DNA of 64,000 bases from Shewanella xiamenensis (GTDB taxonomy: Bacteria > Pseudomonadota > Gammaproteobacteria > Enterobacterales > Shewanellaceae). A program made the position numbers and the translations under genes. The stretch lies in contig NZ_BMOP01000007.1 in the NCBI RefSeq assembly GCF_014647135.1, forward strand, positions 90,919 through 154,918, written 5' to 3'. Every line of letters starts with the position of its first letter. Within the stretch, counting starts at the first letter, position 1. This document shows, piece by piece, positions 21,252 through 29,795 of the stretch. A model generated the notes under the pieces. It made no database searches, was not told the DNA's origin, and worked only from the letters and a program-made list of their open reading frames with translations.

Positions 21252-21977
21252 TTAGATCATGCCTCCATTCACCGAAATCACTTGGCGCGTGATATAGGCG
21301 GCATCGTCCGACATTAAAAAGGCTGCTAAGGCGGCGATTTCATTCGGTTTGCCCATGCGGCGCATCGGCACTAACTGCTCGACCATATCCTTAGGAATAT
21401 CCGCCACCATATCGGTTTCGATTAAGCCTGGGGCGATACAGTTTACGGTGATCTTACGTTTGGCCAGCTCTAAGGACAGCGCCTTAGTCGCGCCAATCAG
21501 CCCCGCTTTAGAGGCGCTGTAATTGACCTGACCACGGTTACCCGCGATACCGGAAACGGAAGCCAAGGTGATAATTCGTCCACCCTTGCGCGCTTGCACC
21601 ATAGGCATAACGCAGGGATGAATCACATTATAAAAACCATCGAGGTTAGTGTGGATTACGCTATCCCATTCGGCTTCACTCATCGCCGGAAAAGCATTGT
21701 CACGGTTGATGCCCGCATTAAGCACCACGCCATAATAAGCGCCATTAGCCTCGATATCGGCCTCAAGGGCGGCTCTGACGGCAACGCGGTCGGCAACATC
21801 AAACTTTAGTAGGCTGACGTTAACCCCAAGGGCGCTAAGTTCTGCGGCGCTAGCATCGGCTGCGGCCTGATTGCTGTGATAATGCAGCGCGATATCATAA
21901 CCTGCCGCAGCCAGTTTAAGGGCGATGGCTTTGCCAATACCGCGGCTCGAACCTGTGACTAATACTCTGTTATTCAT
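21252..21977 (-). CDS. apeQ: 3-ketoacyl-ACP reductase (ApeQ-like, FabG family)
   Basis: Short-chain dehydrogenase/reductase of 241 residues: NADPH loop TGSSRGIGKAIA, NAG motif (LNAGINRDN), catalytic Ser in SVSGIAGNRGQ and YSASK (Tyr-x-x-x-Lys), C-terminal VNGGMI typical of FabG. Reduces 3-ketoacyl-ACP intermediates during polyene synthesis. Position between dehydratase and ketosynthase matches ApeQ. The gap of 100 bases to the upstream dehydratase holds a small hairpin (22057-22077). Confidence 0.9.
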   Translation of the reverse strand: MNNRVLVTGSSRGIGKAIALKLAAAGYDIALHYHSNQAAADASAAELSALGVNVSLLKFDVADRVAVRAALEADIEANGAYYGVVLNAGINRDNAFPAMSEAEWDSVIHTNLDGFYNVIHPCVMPMVQARKGGRIITLASVSGIAGNRGQVNYSASKAGLIGATKALSLELAKRKITVNCIAPGLIETDMVADIPKDMVEQLVPMRRMGKPNEIAALAAFLMSDDAAYITRQVISVNGGMI

Positions 21978-22056
21978 CTTTATTTCTCCACCCGTGATGC
22001 TTGATGAGTTGTTTGTGCATCAAAGGGCTAAATCCTTTTGTGATAAGACTTATTGC

Positions 22057-22077
22057 TGCCAAGTATGATTCTTGGCA
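22057..22077. other. Intra-operon hairpin
   Basis: TGCCAAG (22057-22063) / CTTGGCA (22071-22077) with a 7-base loop, directly after the dehydratase stop. No T-tract follows; it may be a processing or partial-attenuation site. Confidence 0.35.
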
Positions 22078-22623
22078 TTAAGCCTGCTGGCTTGAGGCGA
22101 TATACGCTTGGGTGTCCTGGGGTTGGAACACATTCACATTGGCCTCGGCCACTAACAGTGGTGTTTGCTGCGCTCCCGCTTCGGGCAATAGATAAATCTG
22201 GCAATCAAATACCGCCAGTCCCGACTCTTCCTGATAGAGGCGTTTAACCTGAGTGCGGTAGCAGCGATTGAGTTCGTATTGCGCCGAGTGTAAGGCTAAT
22301 TTACGCGATCCCAATAAAAATCCCACGCGGATTTTATCGTGACGCAGTTTAGCCTCAACGCCCGCTAAAGCGGCAATGCTCTGCGCCATATATTCGATAC
22401 CCACATAATTGGGGACGGCTTGACGATGCTCGTCAAAATAAGCGCTCTGCGGAGTGATCAGCACTTCAGTTTCGAGCACATCCTGCTGATGGCTAATAAT
22501 CTTATCAATCAAGATCATTGGCGCACGATGCGGAATAAAATCGGCAATATTCTGCTCGGCTAAGTGTTGCAGCCAAATCGGCTCAGCGGCTGAAATTGCG
22601 GTATTGATAGAACTGGACATCAA
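22078..22623 (-). CDS. apeP: 3-hydroxyacyl-ACP dehydratase, hotdog fold (ApeP-like)
   Basis: 181 residues, one hotdog domain. The FIPHRAPMILIDKI segment is characteristic of FabA/FabZ-like dehydratases of polyene clusters, and GIEYMAQSIAALAG corresponds to the central helix. Dehydrates 3-hydroxyacyl-ACP; because no enoyl reductase is encoded in the operon the double bonds would be kept, giving a conjugated chain. In described systems ApeP acts with a second hotdog protein, ApeI, also present here (33183-33557). Start could be either of two adjacent Met codons. Confidence 0.88.
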   Translation of the reverse strand: MMSSSINTAISAAEPIWLQHLAEQNIADFIPHRAPMILIDKIISHQQDVLETEVLITPQSAYFDEHRQAVPNYVGIEYMAQSIAALAGVEAKLRHDKIRVGFLLGSRKLALHSAQYELNRCYRTQVKRLYQEESGLAVFDCQIYLLPEAGAQQTPLLVAEANVNVFQPQDTQAYIASSQQA

Positions 22624-22625
22624 TC

Positions 22626-23843
22626 TTAAGCCCCTTTACGGCAAAAAATCAGGCTGGCATTGCTGCCGCCAAAGGCGAAGGAGTTGCTCATCACATAGTT
22701 AAGCTTGCCATGCTCGGCACATTGCATGGGCGCGACTAGCGCAATGCTGGGGTCCTGCGGATCTTGCTGCCCATCAAACCTATGGGGCGGCAGGGCAAAG
22801 CTGTGATTATGCGGTGACAGCAACAGGTAACAAAATGCGGCTTCAATCGCGCCCGCAGCGCCTAAGGTATGGCCGACCAGCGGTTTGGTTGAGCTTGCAG
22901 GGGGCGGCGTGTCGCCAAATACCGAGAGTACGGCGCGGCTTTCCATTGCATCATTTTTAGGCGTTGCTGTGCCATGTAAGTTTATATAATCAATATCTTG
23001 CGCAGATATTTGTGCATCATCAAGCGCGGCCTGCATGGCGGCAATCGCCCCTGCGCCTTCAGGATGCGGTGCTGACATATGGTGCGCATCGCTCGACTCG
23101 CCAATACCTGCGAGCAATACGCAGGCTTCATTTGCTGTGTTGTCTGTCGCTAAGGTTAGGGTAAATAGCGCGGCGCCTTCACCGATATTGATGCCATCAC
23201 GATTGGCGCTGAAGGGATTGCAATGTCCTTTGGAAACCGACTCTAAGGCGTGAAACCCGTTAACTGTGAGTTGGCACAGGCTGTCGATACCGCCGACAAT
23301 CACCATATCGCACAGCTTGGCCTCAAGTAGGCGTTTGGCGCTGGCAAACACTTTAGCGCTAGAGGAGCAGGCGGTCGAAATGGTGTAGCAGGGACCTTGG
23401 AGCGTAAATAATTGGCGTAAAAAATCGCTGGTGCTGCCAAGTTCCTGCTGGAAGTAATGGTAATCGGCGGGGAAGTGGCCGTGTTGATTGCGATAGGCCA
23501 AGGCGGCTTCGCCCTTCGAAATCCCTGAGGTGCTAGTGCCTAACACCACGCCGATGCGGTCGGCGCCATATGTCTGTTTCGCCTGTTCGACCGTGTCGGT
23601 AATTTGCTGCGCGGCAGCAAGGAGTAACTGATTATTGCGACAATCGAATTGCGCCAGTGCGGCAGGTATTGTCGGTAATGGCTCAGTGACGGGCGCAACC
23701 AGTGTCGACTCCCCAAATAATAGGGTGTCATTGGTTTGCATGGCACTGGTATCGCCTGCAATTAAGCGGGCTAACACCTGCTCGGGCGTTTGCCCTAACG
23801 GGGTACACAATCCAATCTGTGTAATGGCGACTCTGTTATTCAT
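22626..23843 (-). CDS. apeO: Beta-ketoacyl-ACP synthase (ApeO-like)
   Basis: 405-residue FabF-type ketosynthase with Cys in STACSSSAKVF, His in NLHGTATPKND and His in VGHTLGAAGAIEA. By position, ahead of the ApeP-like dehydratase, it corresponds to ApeO, the elongating synthase that pairs with the small chain-length-factor protein ApeC (here 36799-37539). Only 2 bases separate it from the dehydratase gene. Confidence 0.88.
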   Translation of the reverse strand: MNNRVAITQIGLCTPLGQTPEQVLARLIAGDTSAMQTNDTLLFGESTLVAPVTEPLPTIPAALAQFDCRNNQLLLAAAQQITDTVEQAKQTYGADRIGVVLGTSTSGISKGEAALAYRNQHGHFPADYHYFQQELGSTSDFLRQLFTLQGPCYTISTACSSSAKVFASAKRLLEAKLCDMVIVGGIDSLCQLTVNGFHALESVSKGHCNPFSANRDGINIGEGAALFTLTLATDNTANEACVLLAGIGESSDAHHMSAPHPEGAGAIAAMQAALDDAQISAQDIDYINLHGTATPKNDAMESRAVLSVFGDTPPPASSTKPLVGHTLGAAGAIEAAFCYLLLSPHNHSFALPPHRFDGQQDPQDPSIALVAPMQCAEHGKLNYVMSNSFAFGGSNASLIFCRKGA

Positions 23844-23945
23844 TGTTGCTTGCTATACCTATTACCGAATCTGGGTGGTAAATATAAGTGGCTAATATGA
23901 TTAGTTTTAAGTTTTATCTTTGATTGGCAGCCTATAACTTAACGC

Positions 23946-24701
23946 TTAAATGGGTTGTATCTCTAACTCAAACTTTGCCTGCGGCATGGTTAAATTAATA
24001 TGTGCCTGCCAAAGGGAATCGTCGGTTTGGTGCTGATAACGAATTTGTATCACTTGGGTTTGGTTATCGTTGTAACTGATAAGCGTGTCTTGGCTATAAA
24101 ACTGGCGGCAGGGGATGGCGTCACATAGCCCTGTCACTAAACTTCCACCTTCTAAATGACTACGAATACTCTGTTCTGGCCAATAGATAAGTTGCATCAT
24201 CGCCATCAGATATTCGGCTTTAAACTCATTCCCGAGTAGCTGACTCTGCTCACTGCTGAGTGTATTTCCATCGTAAACCAAGGTAAACAACGCTTGCCCT
24301 AGCGGAGCGAGCCCAACCAGCGTCATGCGTTCCCCTTCAAGTTCAAGCTGGGTGAGCAGCTCATGGGTGTTATCGCCCACTTTTATGCTCACCTTCTGAC
24401 TAAAAGATTGGGAGGATACCTTTGCTTTGCTGTCGCCTTGCTGACTTTGACTCTGGTTCGCAGAGTTTGTGCCAGCTGGGTTTGCTGCTGGCTGAGTTGT
24501 TGGCTTAGTGAGTGGTTTATCCGTTGCAGGGCCAAAATGCTGTGGCAGTGGCGCTAAGCAATAACGCATATCTTTTGTGAATCCGACGCAAGTTTGCCGA
24601 TAGAGCAGCTCACTACAGCCCATCAAGCCGAGGCTTGAGAGCATTAGGGCAACTGTCACTATCGCTTTTGTGCGACCTTTGGCGTTAGGGCTTAGACGCA
24701 T
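23946..24701 (-). CDS. DUF3261 lipoprotein (ApeN-like)
   Basis: 251 residues with a lipoprotein signal ending LMGC and a DUF3261-type domain in the second half, separated by a Q/S/T/P-rich linker (about residues 60-95). Outer-membrane lipoproteins of this type accompany LolA-like and MMPL proteins in polyene clusters and are thought to help place the lipid in the outer membrane. Ends 102 bases before the ketosynthase gene. Confidence 0.8.
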   Translation of the reverse strand: MRLSPNAKGRTKAIVTVALMLSSLGLMGCSELLYRQTCVGFTKDMRYCLAPLPQHFGPATDKPLTKPTTQPAANPAGTNSANQSQSQQGDSKAKVSSQSFSQKVSIKVGDNTHELLTQLELEGERMTLVGLAPLGQALFTLVYDGNTLSSEQSQLLGNEFKAEYLMAMMQLIYWPEQSIRSHLEGGSLVTGLCDAIPCRQFYSQDTLISYNDNQTQVIQIRYQHQTDDSLWQAHINLTMPQAKFELEIQPI

Positions 24702-24705
24702 CGAA

Positions 24706-26031
24706 TTACACCTCGGCTAATTCGTTGATTGTGAGTTCGCTGATTGCTGGTTCGGCGGTGATGAGTTCAGCATCCTGCCGACATAGCTCGACCACCATGT
24801 TTAGACGTCGCTCGGATTCTTTAACAAAGGGATTTTGCACATCCCAAGCATAGCCCGCCAAAATCGAGCAAATCATTTGCTTGATTTTAGGATTCGGATC
24901 TTCATAAAAAATCACATCCTGGAAGCGCCCATCGTACCAAGCCTGCACATAGGTGCGGAAGGTGTTCACCCCTTGCATTAACGGCGCTGAGTACTCGGTA
25001 GGCCAATCCACTGTGTCACCATTAAGTTGTTTGGTCACGCATTTTGCTGCCATGGATGCCGACTGCATCGCGATAGTTACGCCCGATGAAAACACCGGAT
25101 CGAGGAACTCGCCGGCATTGCCCAGCAACGCAAACTTATCGGTAGCGAGGCGCGAGACGTTGGCGGAGTAGCCTTTGAGTGTCGCACAGGGCTGGGCGAC
25201 TTTGGCATTGGCAAGCAGTGCGTTAAGGCCGGGCTCTTCGTTGACTATGGTCATTAACTGCTGCTCTAAATCGCCTTCGAGGCGCGCGAGCAATTGCGGT
25301 TCGGCTACCACACCAAGTGAGCAGCGGCCGTTGCTGAAGGGAATTAACCAGTACCAAATATCCTGATGCTGCGGGTGCACGCTAATTAAAATCTTATTCC
25401 GGTCAAAGTTGGGATCGCTGATGTTATCTTCCACATGGGTGAAGATGGCGCTGCGAGTCGGCAGTGAGGACGGCGTTTCGAGGTCGAGCAGCCGTGGTAA
25501 TACGCGGCCAAAACCGCTGGCATCGAGCACATATTTGGCCTCGACTTGGTAAAGTTCGCCCTGCTCGTTACGCACAGTTAAACGAGGTGCGGCAGTTAAC
25601 TCTATCGCCTCAACGGTTTCACCGTAACGGATCTCCACCCCAAAACTTGCCGCAGTATCGGCGAGTAATTTATCGAAGTTTCCCCGTTGTACTTGGAAGG
25701 TTGTTCCCGGCCCTGGGGTAAATTTGTCGGTAAAGTCGAAGGTGGTATACACCCCGTTACGGCGGAAGGCTGCACCGTTTTTATATTGGAATCCCGCGGC
25801 ATTCAGCGCCTCTAACATGCCCGCTTCTTCAATAAATTGCATACAGCAGGGCAGTAGACTCTCGCCGATAGAAAAACGTGGAAAGTGTTGTTTTTCTAGC
25901 ACTAATACGCGTTTGCCTTGCTTATGTAGCAGGCTTGCTGCAATCGAGCCGGAAGGGCCTGCGCCGATAATGGCGACATCGACGCAAAGGGAGTGAGACG
26001 GTGTGGATCTAGCCGCGGTAGAGGTAGACAT
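24706..26031 (-). CDS. FAD-dependent oxidoreductase with halogenase-type motifs
   Basis: 441 residues. The dinucleotide-binding motif GAGPSG is at 23-28. ESLLP at 57-61, KNGAAF with Lys84 and WYWLIP at 226-231 match the signatures of phenolic flavin-dependent halogenases (catalytic Lys and WxWxIP). These motifs also occur in related monooxygenases and reductases, so halogenation is a hypothesis, not a call. Brominated aryl polyenes (xanthomonadins) are known, which makes modification of the aryl head group plausible. No flavin reductase gene is in the operon; a general one would have to supply reduced FAD. Overlaps tightly with its neighbours (stop of MMPL gene one base away). Confidence 0.8.
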   Translation of the reverse strand: MSTSTAARSTPSHSLCVDVAIIGAGPSGSIAASLLHKQGKRVLVLEKQHFPRFSIGESLLPCCMQFIEEAGMLEALNAAGFQYKNGAAFRRNGVYTTFDFTDKFTPGPGTTFQVQRGNFDKLLADTAASFGVEIRYGETVEAIELTAAPRLTVRNEQGELYQVEAKYVLDASGFGRVLPRLLDLETPSSLPTRSAIFTHVEDNISDPNFDRNKILISVHPQHQDIWYWLIPFSNGRCSLGVVAEPQLLARLEGDLEQQLMTIVNEEPGLNALLANAKVAQPCATLKGYSANVSRLATDKFALLGNAGEFLDPVFSSGVTIAMQSASMAAKCVTKQLNGDTVDWPTEYSAPLMQGVNTFRTYVQAWYDGRFQDVIFYEDPNPKIKQMICSILAGYAWDVQNPFVKESERRLNMVVELCRQDAELITAEPAISELTINELAEV

Positions 26032-28536
26032 TTAAATAACATTCCTTGTAGGTATCGAGACCTTGTTGGTGGTTAAAACCTGGCGAGTGGTCAAAATCAA
26101 TGGCGAAAGTACAAAGGTAAAGCCTATGCCGAGGGATAGGGTTAATCCAAAGTAATGAATAGCTTGGGTTTGGCTAAAGGCGAGTAAGCCAAAGGCCAAT
26201 AGGGTCGAGCAGGCGGACATAAACACCGCCATCATCACCGCCCTGCCATGTTGCGCTGCGGCGGCAAAAAACAAGCTGTAATCTATCCCAATCCCGAAGA
26301 CTAAAATCAGCGCCAGCGCATGGAATAAGCTTAAGGGTGAGCCGACTAAGCCTAAAATGGCTAAGGTAAGTACCGCGGCGAGTGCCGGCACGGCGACAAC
26401 CACAGTGGCCTTTTTGAGCCCAAAACTTAGGCTAAATAGCAAGAGCGCGATAACCAGTGCTAGCCCCAATAATTTAAGGGTGAGCAGGCGATAATGCCCC
26501 ATCACGGTGGAGATATCCGCGACTTTATCGATAAGTTGCACTTGCGGATCTTTGGCAAAGCGCGCTTTGAGAGCTGCAATATCTTCAATACCACCGAGCA
26601 ACACTATAGCGCCATGGCTGTCGCTTCCTCGCTGTGTATTATCTGGATTGGCCGTTGGCTCCGTTGAGTGTTCAAGCGGCGCTAATCCCAGTGGTGCAAG
26701 CCAAAGTGGCGCTAGCTGTTTACCAAAGCCCAGTTCGAAAAAATCCGCCGGGGTGATATAGCTATCCTTGGCGCCAAGATAGGCGGCAGAAAGGTTTGGC
26801 GCTAGGCTCTCATCAAGGCCAATGTGGCTTAGTACTGTGGTTAATTGCGACTGGTAAATCTCGCTCTGTAATTGATACGCCGCATCTTGCTTTTGCTTGC
26901 TCGGCAGGTAACGGCTGAGGCTGACATAATTGCCCAGCTCTTGCTGTTTTATGGCAGCATCGAGCTGTGGGCTAAGGGCTTCGAGCCGTTGCAGTAAGGC
27001 TTCTTCACTCGATGCGCGCACCAATAAAAACTGGTTATCCGTACCACCACTGAGGAGTTTTCTGAGCTTATCTTCAGGCTCAGTCACGCTCGCAGGGCTT
27101 TGTTGTAAATGGCGAATATCATCATCCACCTTAAGTTGGCTGATACCCAGCAGACAAACACCTACGAACACTAAGGTGAATAGACTCAATCCCCATGGCG
27201 ACACCAGTTTGTTTGAGAATCCGGTGAGTTTCGTAAGATAGGCCTGTGCAAGATTTAGCGGACGCTCTCCCGAAGGTAACTTGCTGCCCGCTAAGAGTGG
27301 GTAAGCCAGCACTAACGTCAGGTAAGCACCGAGTAAGCCAGAGGCGCAGAAAATCGCCACCTGCTGCATGCCGGGAAACGGCGCGAGGCCAATGCCGACA
27401 TAGGCCAAGGCGCTGGTGATAAAGGCGAGCGACACAGTGGGGAAAATATAGGCCACGGTCGCCTGCGCGCTACGCTGATGATCGCTTAACCGCTCGCAGT
27501 AAAAGTGGAAACTGTAGTCGATAGCAATCCCAATCAGGCTGGTGCCAAAGACGAGGGTGAGCAAATGCAGCTCCCCGAACACGCTTAGGGTAAAGGTCAC
27601 CGCCAGCAGTAAACCACTGGATATTGTCACTATTGCAAGCAATAGCGGCATGACGGAGCGAAACGCCAGCCAAACTAATAACACCACCCCAAGCAGAGAG
27701 GCGAGGCCAAGGACAGAGATTTCACTCTTAGCGGTATTCGTTGCTTCTATAGCATGAAATAGCGCGCCCGCCTGTAACACTTGTATGCCGGCATATTGCT
27801 CAGTGACTGTAGTAAGTGCTTGTGTTAACGCTGCTTGCTGAATGAGTTGGGCATTAGGATTAAAGGCGCTGTCTTTACCCTTTGCCATCACAATAGCGGC
27901 CACGCCCTTACTGTTATCAACACCTTGGTTGGGGTGAGCAAGTAAAATCCCTTGCTTGGCGCTCAGTTTCGAGCTGGGTGCGAGGGCGAGCAAATTGGCG
28001 GGAAATAACAGCAAAGGATCTTGAGTGAGCAGTTGGCTATTGGCGTAACTAAAGGCGTTGTAGAGCTGTTGTGTGGCCGAGGCAACTAAGCTATCGAGGC
28101 CATTATGGGTTAACGCATCGGCTTGCTCTGAGGTTAATAGCTTAAATCGATGGGGAAAATAATATTGGCCTAGGGCTTCACCCATTTGCATGTCGGCACT
28201 GCGAATATCGGTAAAGGCGGTATTTTGAGTCTTAAGCTGCTCCATCAGGAGCGTTGCCGCCGCAATTGCTTGCGTTTCATCCTTGGCAATCAGGGCAAGA
28301 TACACTTGATCGGCGAGTGTTGACTCCACTTGCTCGAGGGCGCGCGCTGTGAGCGCATCCTGCTGCAGATGGGGCAACATGGCGAGAATATCGCTTTGAA
28401 CCTTAGCCCCATTTTGCCACAGTTGCAGCGTCCATAGGCTTGCCGCCAGCATCAAACACAGCCAAATAGCGAAGCGCCATTTAGTCGAGGTTTGCATCAG
28501 GCTATGGCCAATACGTGTGGCAATCTTGGGCGCCAT
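26032..28536 (-). CDS. MMPL/RND-family lipid exporter (ApeM-like)
   Basis: 834 residues with two halves, each an N-terminal helix, a large periplasmic loop and a bundle of five helices. The intramembrane acidic motifs are GIAIDYSFHF in the first half and GIGIDYSLFF in the second, as in MmpL/HpnN transporters. Likely moves the acylated or glycosylated polyene across or out of the inner membrane, powered by the proton gradient, with the adjacent LolA-like carrier and DUF3261 lipoprotein continuing to the outer membrane. Confidence 0.88.
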   Translation of the reverse strand: MAPKIATRIGHSLMQTSTKWRFAIWLCLMLAASLWTLQLWQNGAKVQSDILAMLPHLQQDALTARALEQVESTLADQVYLALIAKDETQAIAAATLLMEQLKTQNTAFTDIRSADMQMGEALGQYYFPHRFKLLTSEQADALTHNGLDSLVASATQQLYNAFSYANSQLLTQDPLLLFPANLLALAPSSKLSAKQGILLAHPNQGVDNSKGVAAIVMAKGKDSAFNPNAQLIQQAALTQALTTVTEQYAGIQVLQAGALFHAIEATNTAKSEISVLGLASLLGVVLLVWLAFRSVMPLLLAIVTISSGLLLAVTFTLSVFGELHLLTLVFGTSLIGIAIDYSFHFYCERLSDHQRSAQATVAYIFPTVSLAFITSALAYVGIGLAPFPGMQQVAIFCASGLLGAYLTLVLAYPLLAGSKLPSGERPLNLAQAYLTKLTGFSNKLVSPWGLSLFTLVFVGVCLLGISQLKVDDDIRHLQQSPASVTEPEDKLRKLLSGGTDNQFLLVRASSEEALLQRLEALSPQLDAAIKQQELGNYVSLSRYLPSKQKQDAAYQLQSEIYQSQLTTVLSHIGLDESLAPNLSAAYLGAKDSYITPADFFELGFGKQLAPLWLAPLGLAPLEHSTEPTANPDNTQRGSDSHGAIVLLGGIEDIAALKARFAKDPQVQLIDKVADISTVMGHYRLLTLKLLGLALVIALLLFSLSFGLKKATVVVAVPALAAVLTLAILGLVGSPLSLFHALALILVFGIGIDYSLFFAAAAQHGRAVMMAVFMSACSTLLAFGLLAFSQTQAIHYFGLTLSLGIGFTFVLSPLILTTRQVLTTNKVSIPTRNVI

Positions 28537-28545
28537 GATTCTGCC

Positions 28546-29364
28546 TTACTCCCTTGAACCCGCGTCTTTAGAACTCGTCTGGCTGATGGCATATTGGGCT
28601 AACTCAGCCTCACTCAGTGGACCTTGGCGCAGCTCGCTAAAATCGATACGGGTAATATCCTGCGGGCTCACACTCGGATTGGCGCTGAGTAGCACTAAGG
28701 CATGTAGAGTATCACTGCCTTCGAGCACCATGTGGGCGATGGCCTTCTTCATCAGCGGATCTTTAGGGGTTAATCCCAACTGCCAGTTTGCGCTGCCTGA
28801 ACTTGAGCTTTCTTGTGACGACTTGTCTTGCGCCAAGGGTTCTTGGGCTAAAAAGTGCAGTTCGAAGTTTGCACTTAAGCCCGACATATCGCCGCCCAGC
28901 ATGGCATTCACTAGAGTCGGTAACAAATCCCCCATGGCCGCCGCGCTTGCCGAAGTATCGGCTTGGCTGATTTGCACTCGCCCTTGGCTATCTTTTTGGA
29001 TCAGTTGCTTATCTTTTAAAATCAGCAAGGACTCAAAGGGGCTAAGTTGTTGCCAGATCAGCCCTTGTGCCTTGTCGAATACAAACTGGCCTTGGCTCTC
29101 GAGGGGCTTTTTTAACACTTTAAGTTGGCGCGATTGCACAAAGTGGCCGCGAACCGTCTCGCCAAGATTGAGCTTTTGGCTAAGGGCGAGCAATGCGCCG
29201 TTATCTGCGCCTTGGGCAAATAGCGTTTGATATTGGCTCGAACTTGTGAGGTTCGAATCGGCGAGGCTCTGCGCCTGTACCGAGCCAAACAGCAGTGTGC
29301 AGATTATTAGTAGGCTTTGGCAGAACCCTTGCCACCACTTAGTTCGTGCGAGGAAGGCAATCAT
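28546..29364 (-). CDS. LolA-like outer membrane lipid carrier (ApeL-like)
   Basis: 272 residues. After an N-terminal signal segment cleaved near SVQAQ comes a LolA/LolB-like fold: VRGHFVQSRQLKVLKKPLESQGQF is the typical first strand pair and WQQLSPFESLLI the next. Should shuttle a hydrophobic product through the periplasm. Longer than LolA itself by about 60 residues, mostly in a Q/S-rich insertion around 175-195. Its start codon overlaps the thioesterase stop (ATGA). Confidence 0.85.
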   Translation of the reverse strand: MIAFLARTKWWQGFCQSLLIICTLLFGSVQAQSLADSNLTSSSQYQTLFAQGADNGALLALSQKLNLGETVRGHFVQSRQLKVLKKPLESQGQFVFDKAQGLIWQQLSPFESLLILKDKQLIQKDSQGRVQISQADTSASAAAMGDLLPTLVNAMLGGDMSGLSANFELHFLAQEPLAQDKSSQESSSSGSANWQLGLTPKDPLMKKAIAHMVLEGSDTLHALVLLSANPSVSPQDITRIDFSELRQGPLSEAELAQYAISQTSSKDAGSRE

Positions 29365-29795
29365 TCGCTATCCGCCTTTGCAAGCAGCGGGGCGATTTTG
29401 CTGCGGAATATCTCTGGCGTCACAAAGCACATTTCTTGGCTCGTCATATCCACCGCCGCCTGAATGGTATAGCCCTTGGTAATTCGCTCACCGGTTGCCG
29501 TATCACGGATTTGATAATTGATTTTTAGACGATTTTCCCACTCGACCAACTCGGCGCGCACGGTAATGTTTTGCTCGAAGGTGCTGGCTTTAACGTATTT
29601 GATCTGCAAATCAATAATCGGCCAAGCGTAGTTCGAGGCCTGCATTTGGCGATAGTTGTAGCCTAACTCGTCGAGTAATTTGCAGCGGGCAATCTCGAAA
29701 TAACGCAGGTAATTACCATGCCAAGTGATCCCCATAGAATCCACATCGTGGAAGGGGATCTGCATGTCCATTTCTATGCTGAGCAAGGCTTTCAT
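29361..29795 (-). CDS. 4HBT-type acyl-(carrier) thioesterase (ApeK-like)
   Basis: 144 residues, hotdog fold of the 4-hydroxybenzoyl-CoA thioesterase type; the N-terminal catalytic strand FHDVDSMGITWHGNYLRYFE is characteristic (Asp at D of HDVDSMGI). Could release the finished chain or edit stalled acyl-ACPs. ATG at 29795 overlaps the stop of the ammonia-lyase gene (ATGA) and has GGAAG upstream; the longer start at 29810 is less likely. Confidence 0.87.
   Translation of the reverse strand: MKALLSIEMDMQIPFHDVDSMGITWHGNYLRYFEIARCKLLDELGYNYRQMQASNYAWPIIDLQIKYVKASTFEQNITVRAELVEWENRLKINYQIRDTATGERITKGYTIQAAVDMTSQEMCFVTPEIFRSKIAPLLAKADSE

Noticed and set aside
24706..26031. Firm annotation as tryptophan halogenase
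   Set aside because: The motifs fit the phenolic halogenase class but also occur in related monooxygenases; activity cannot be assigned from motifs alone.
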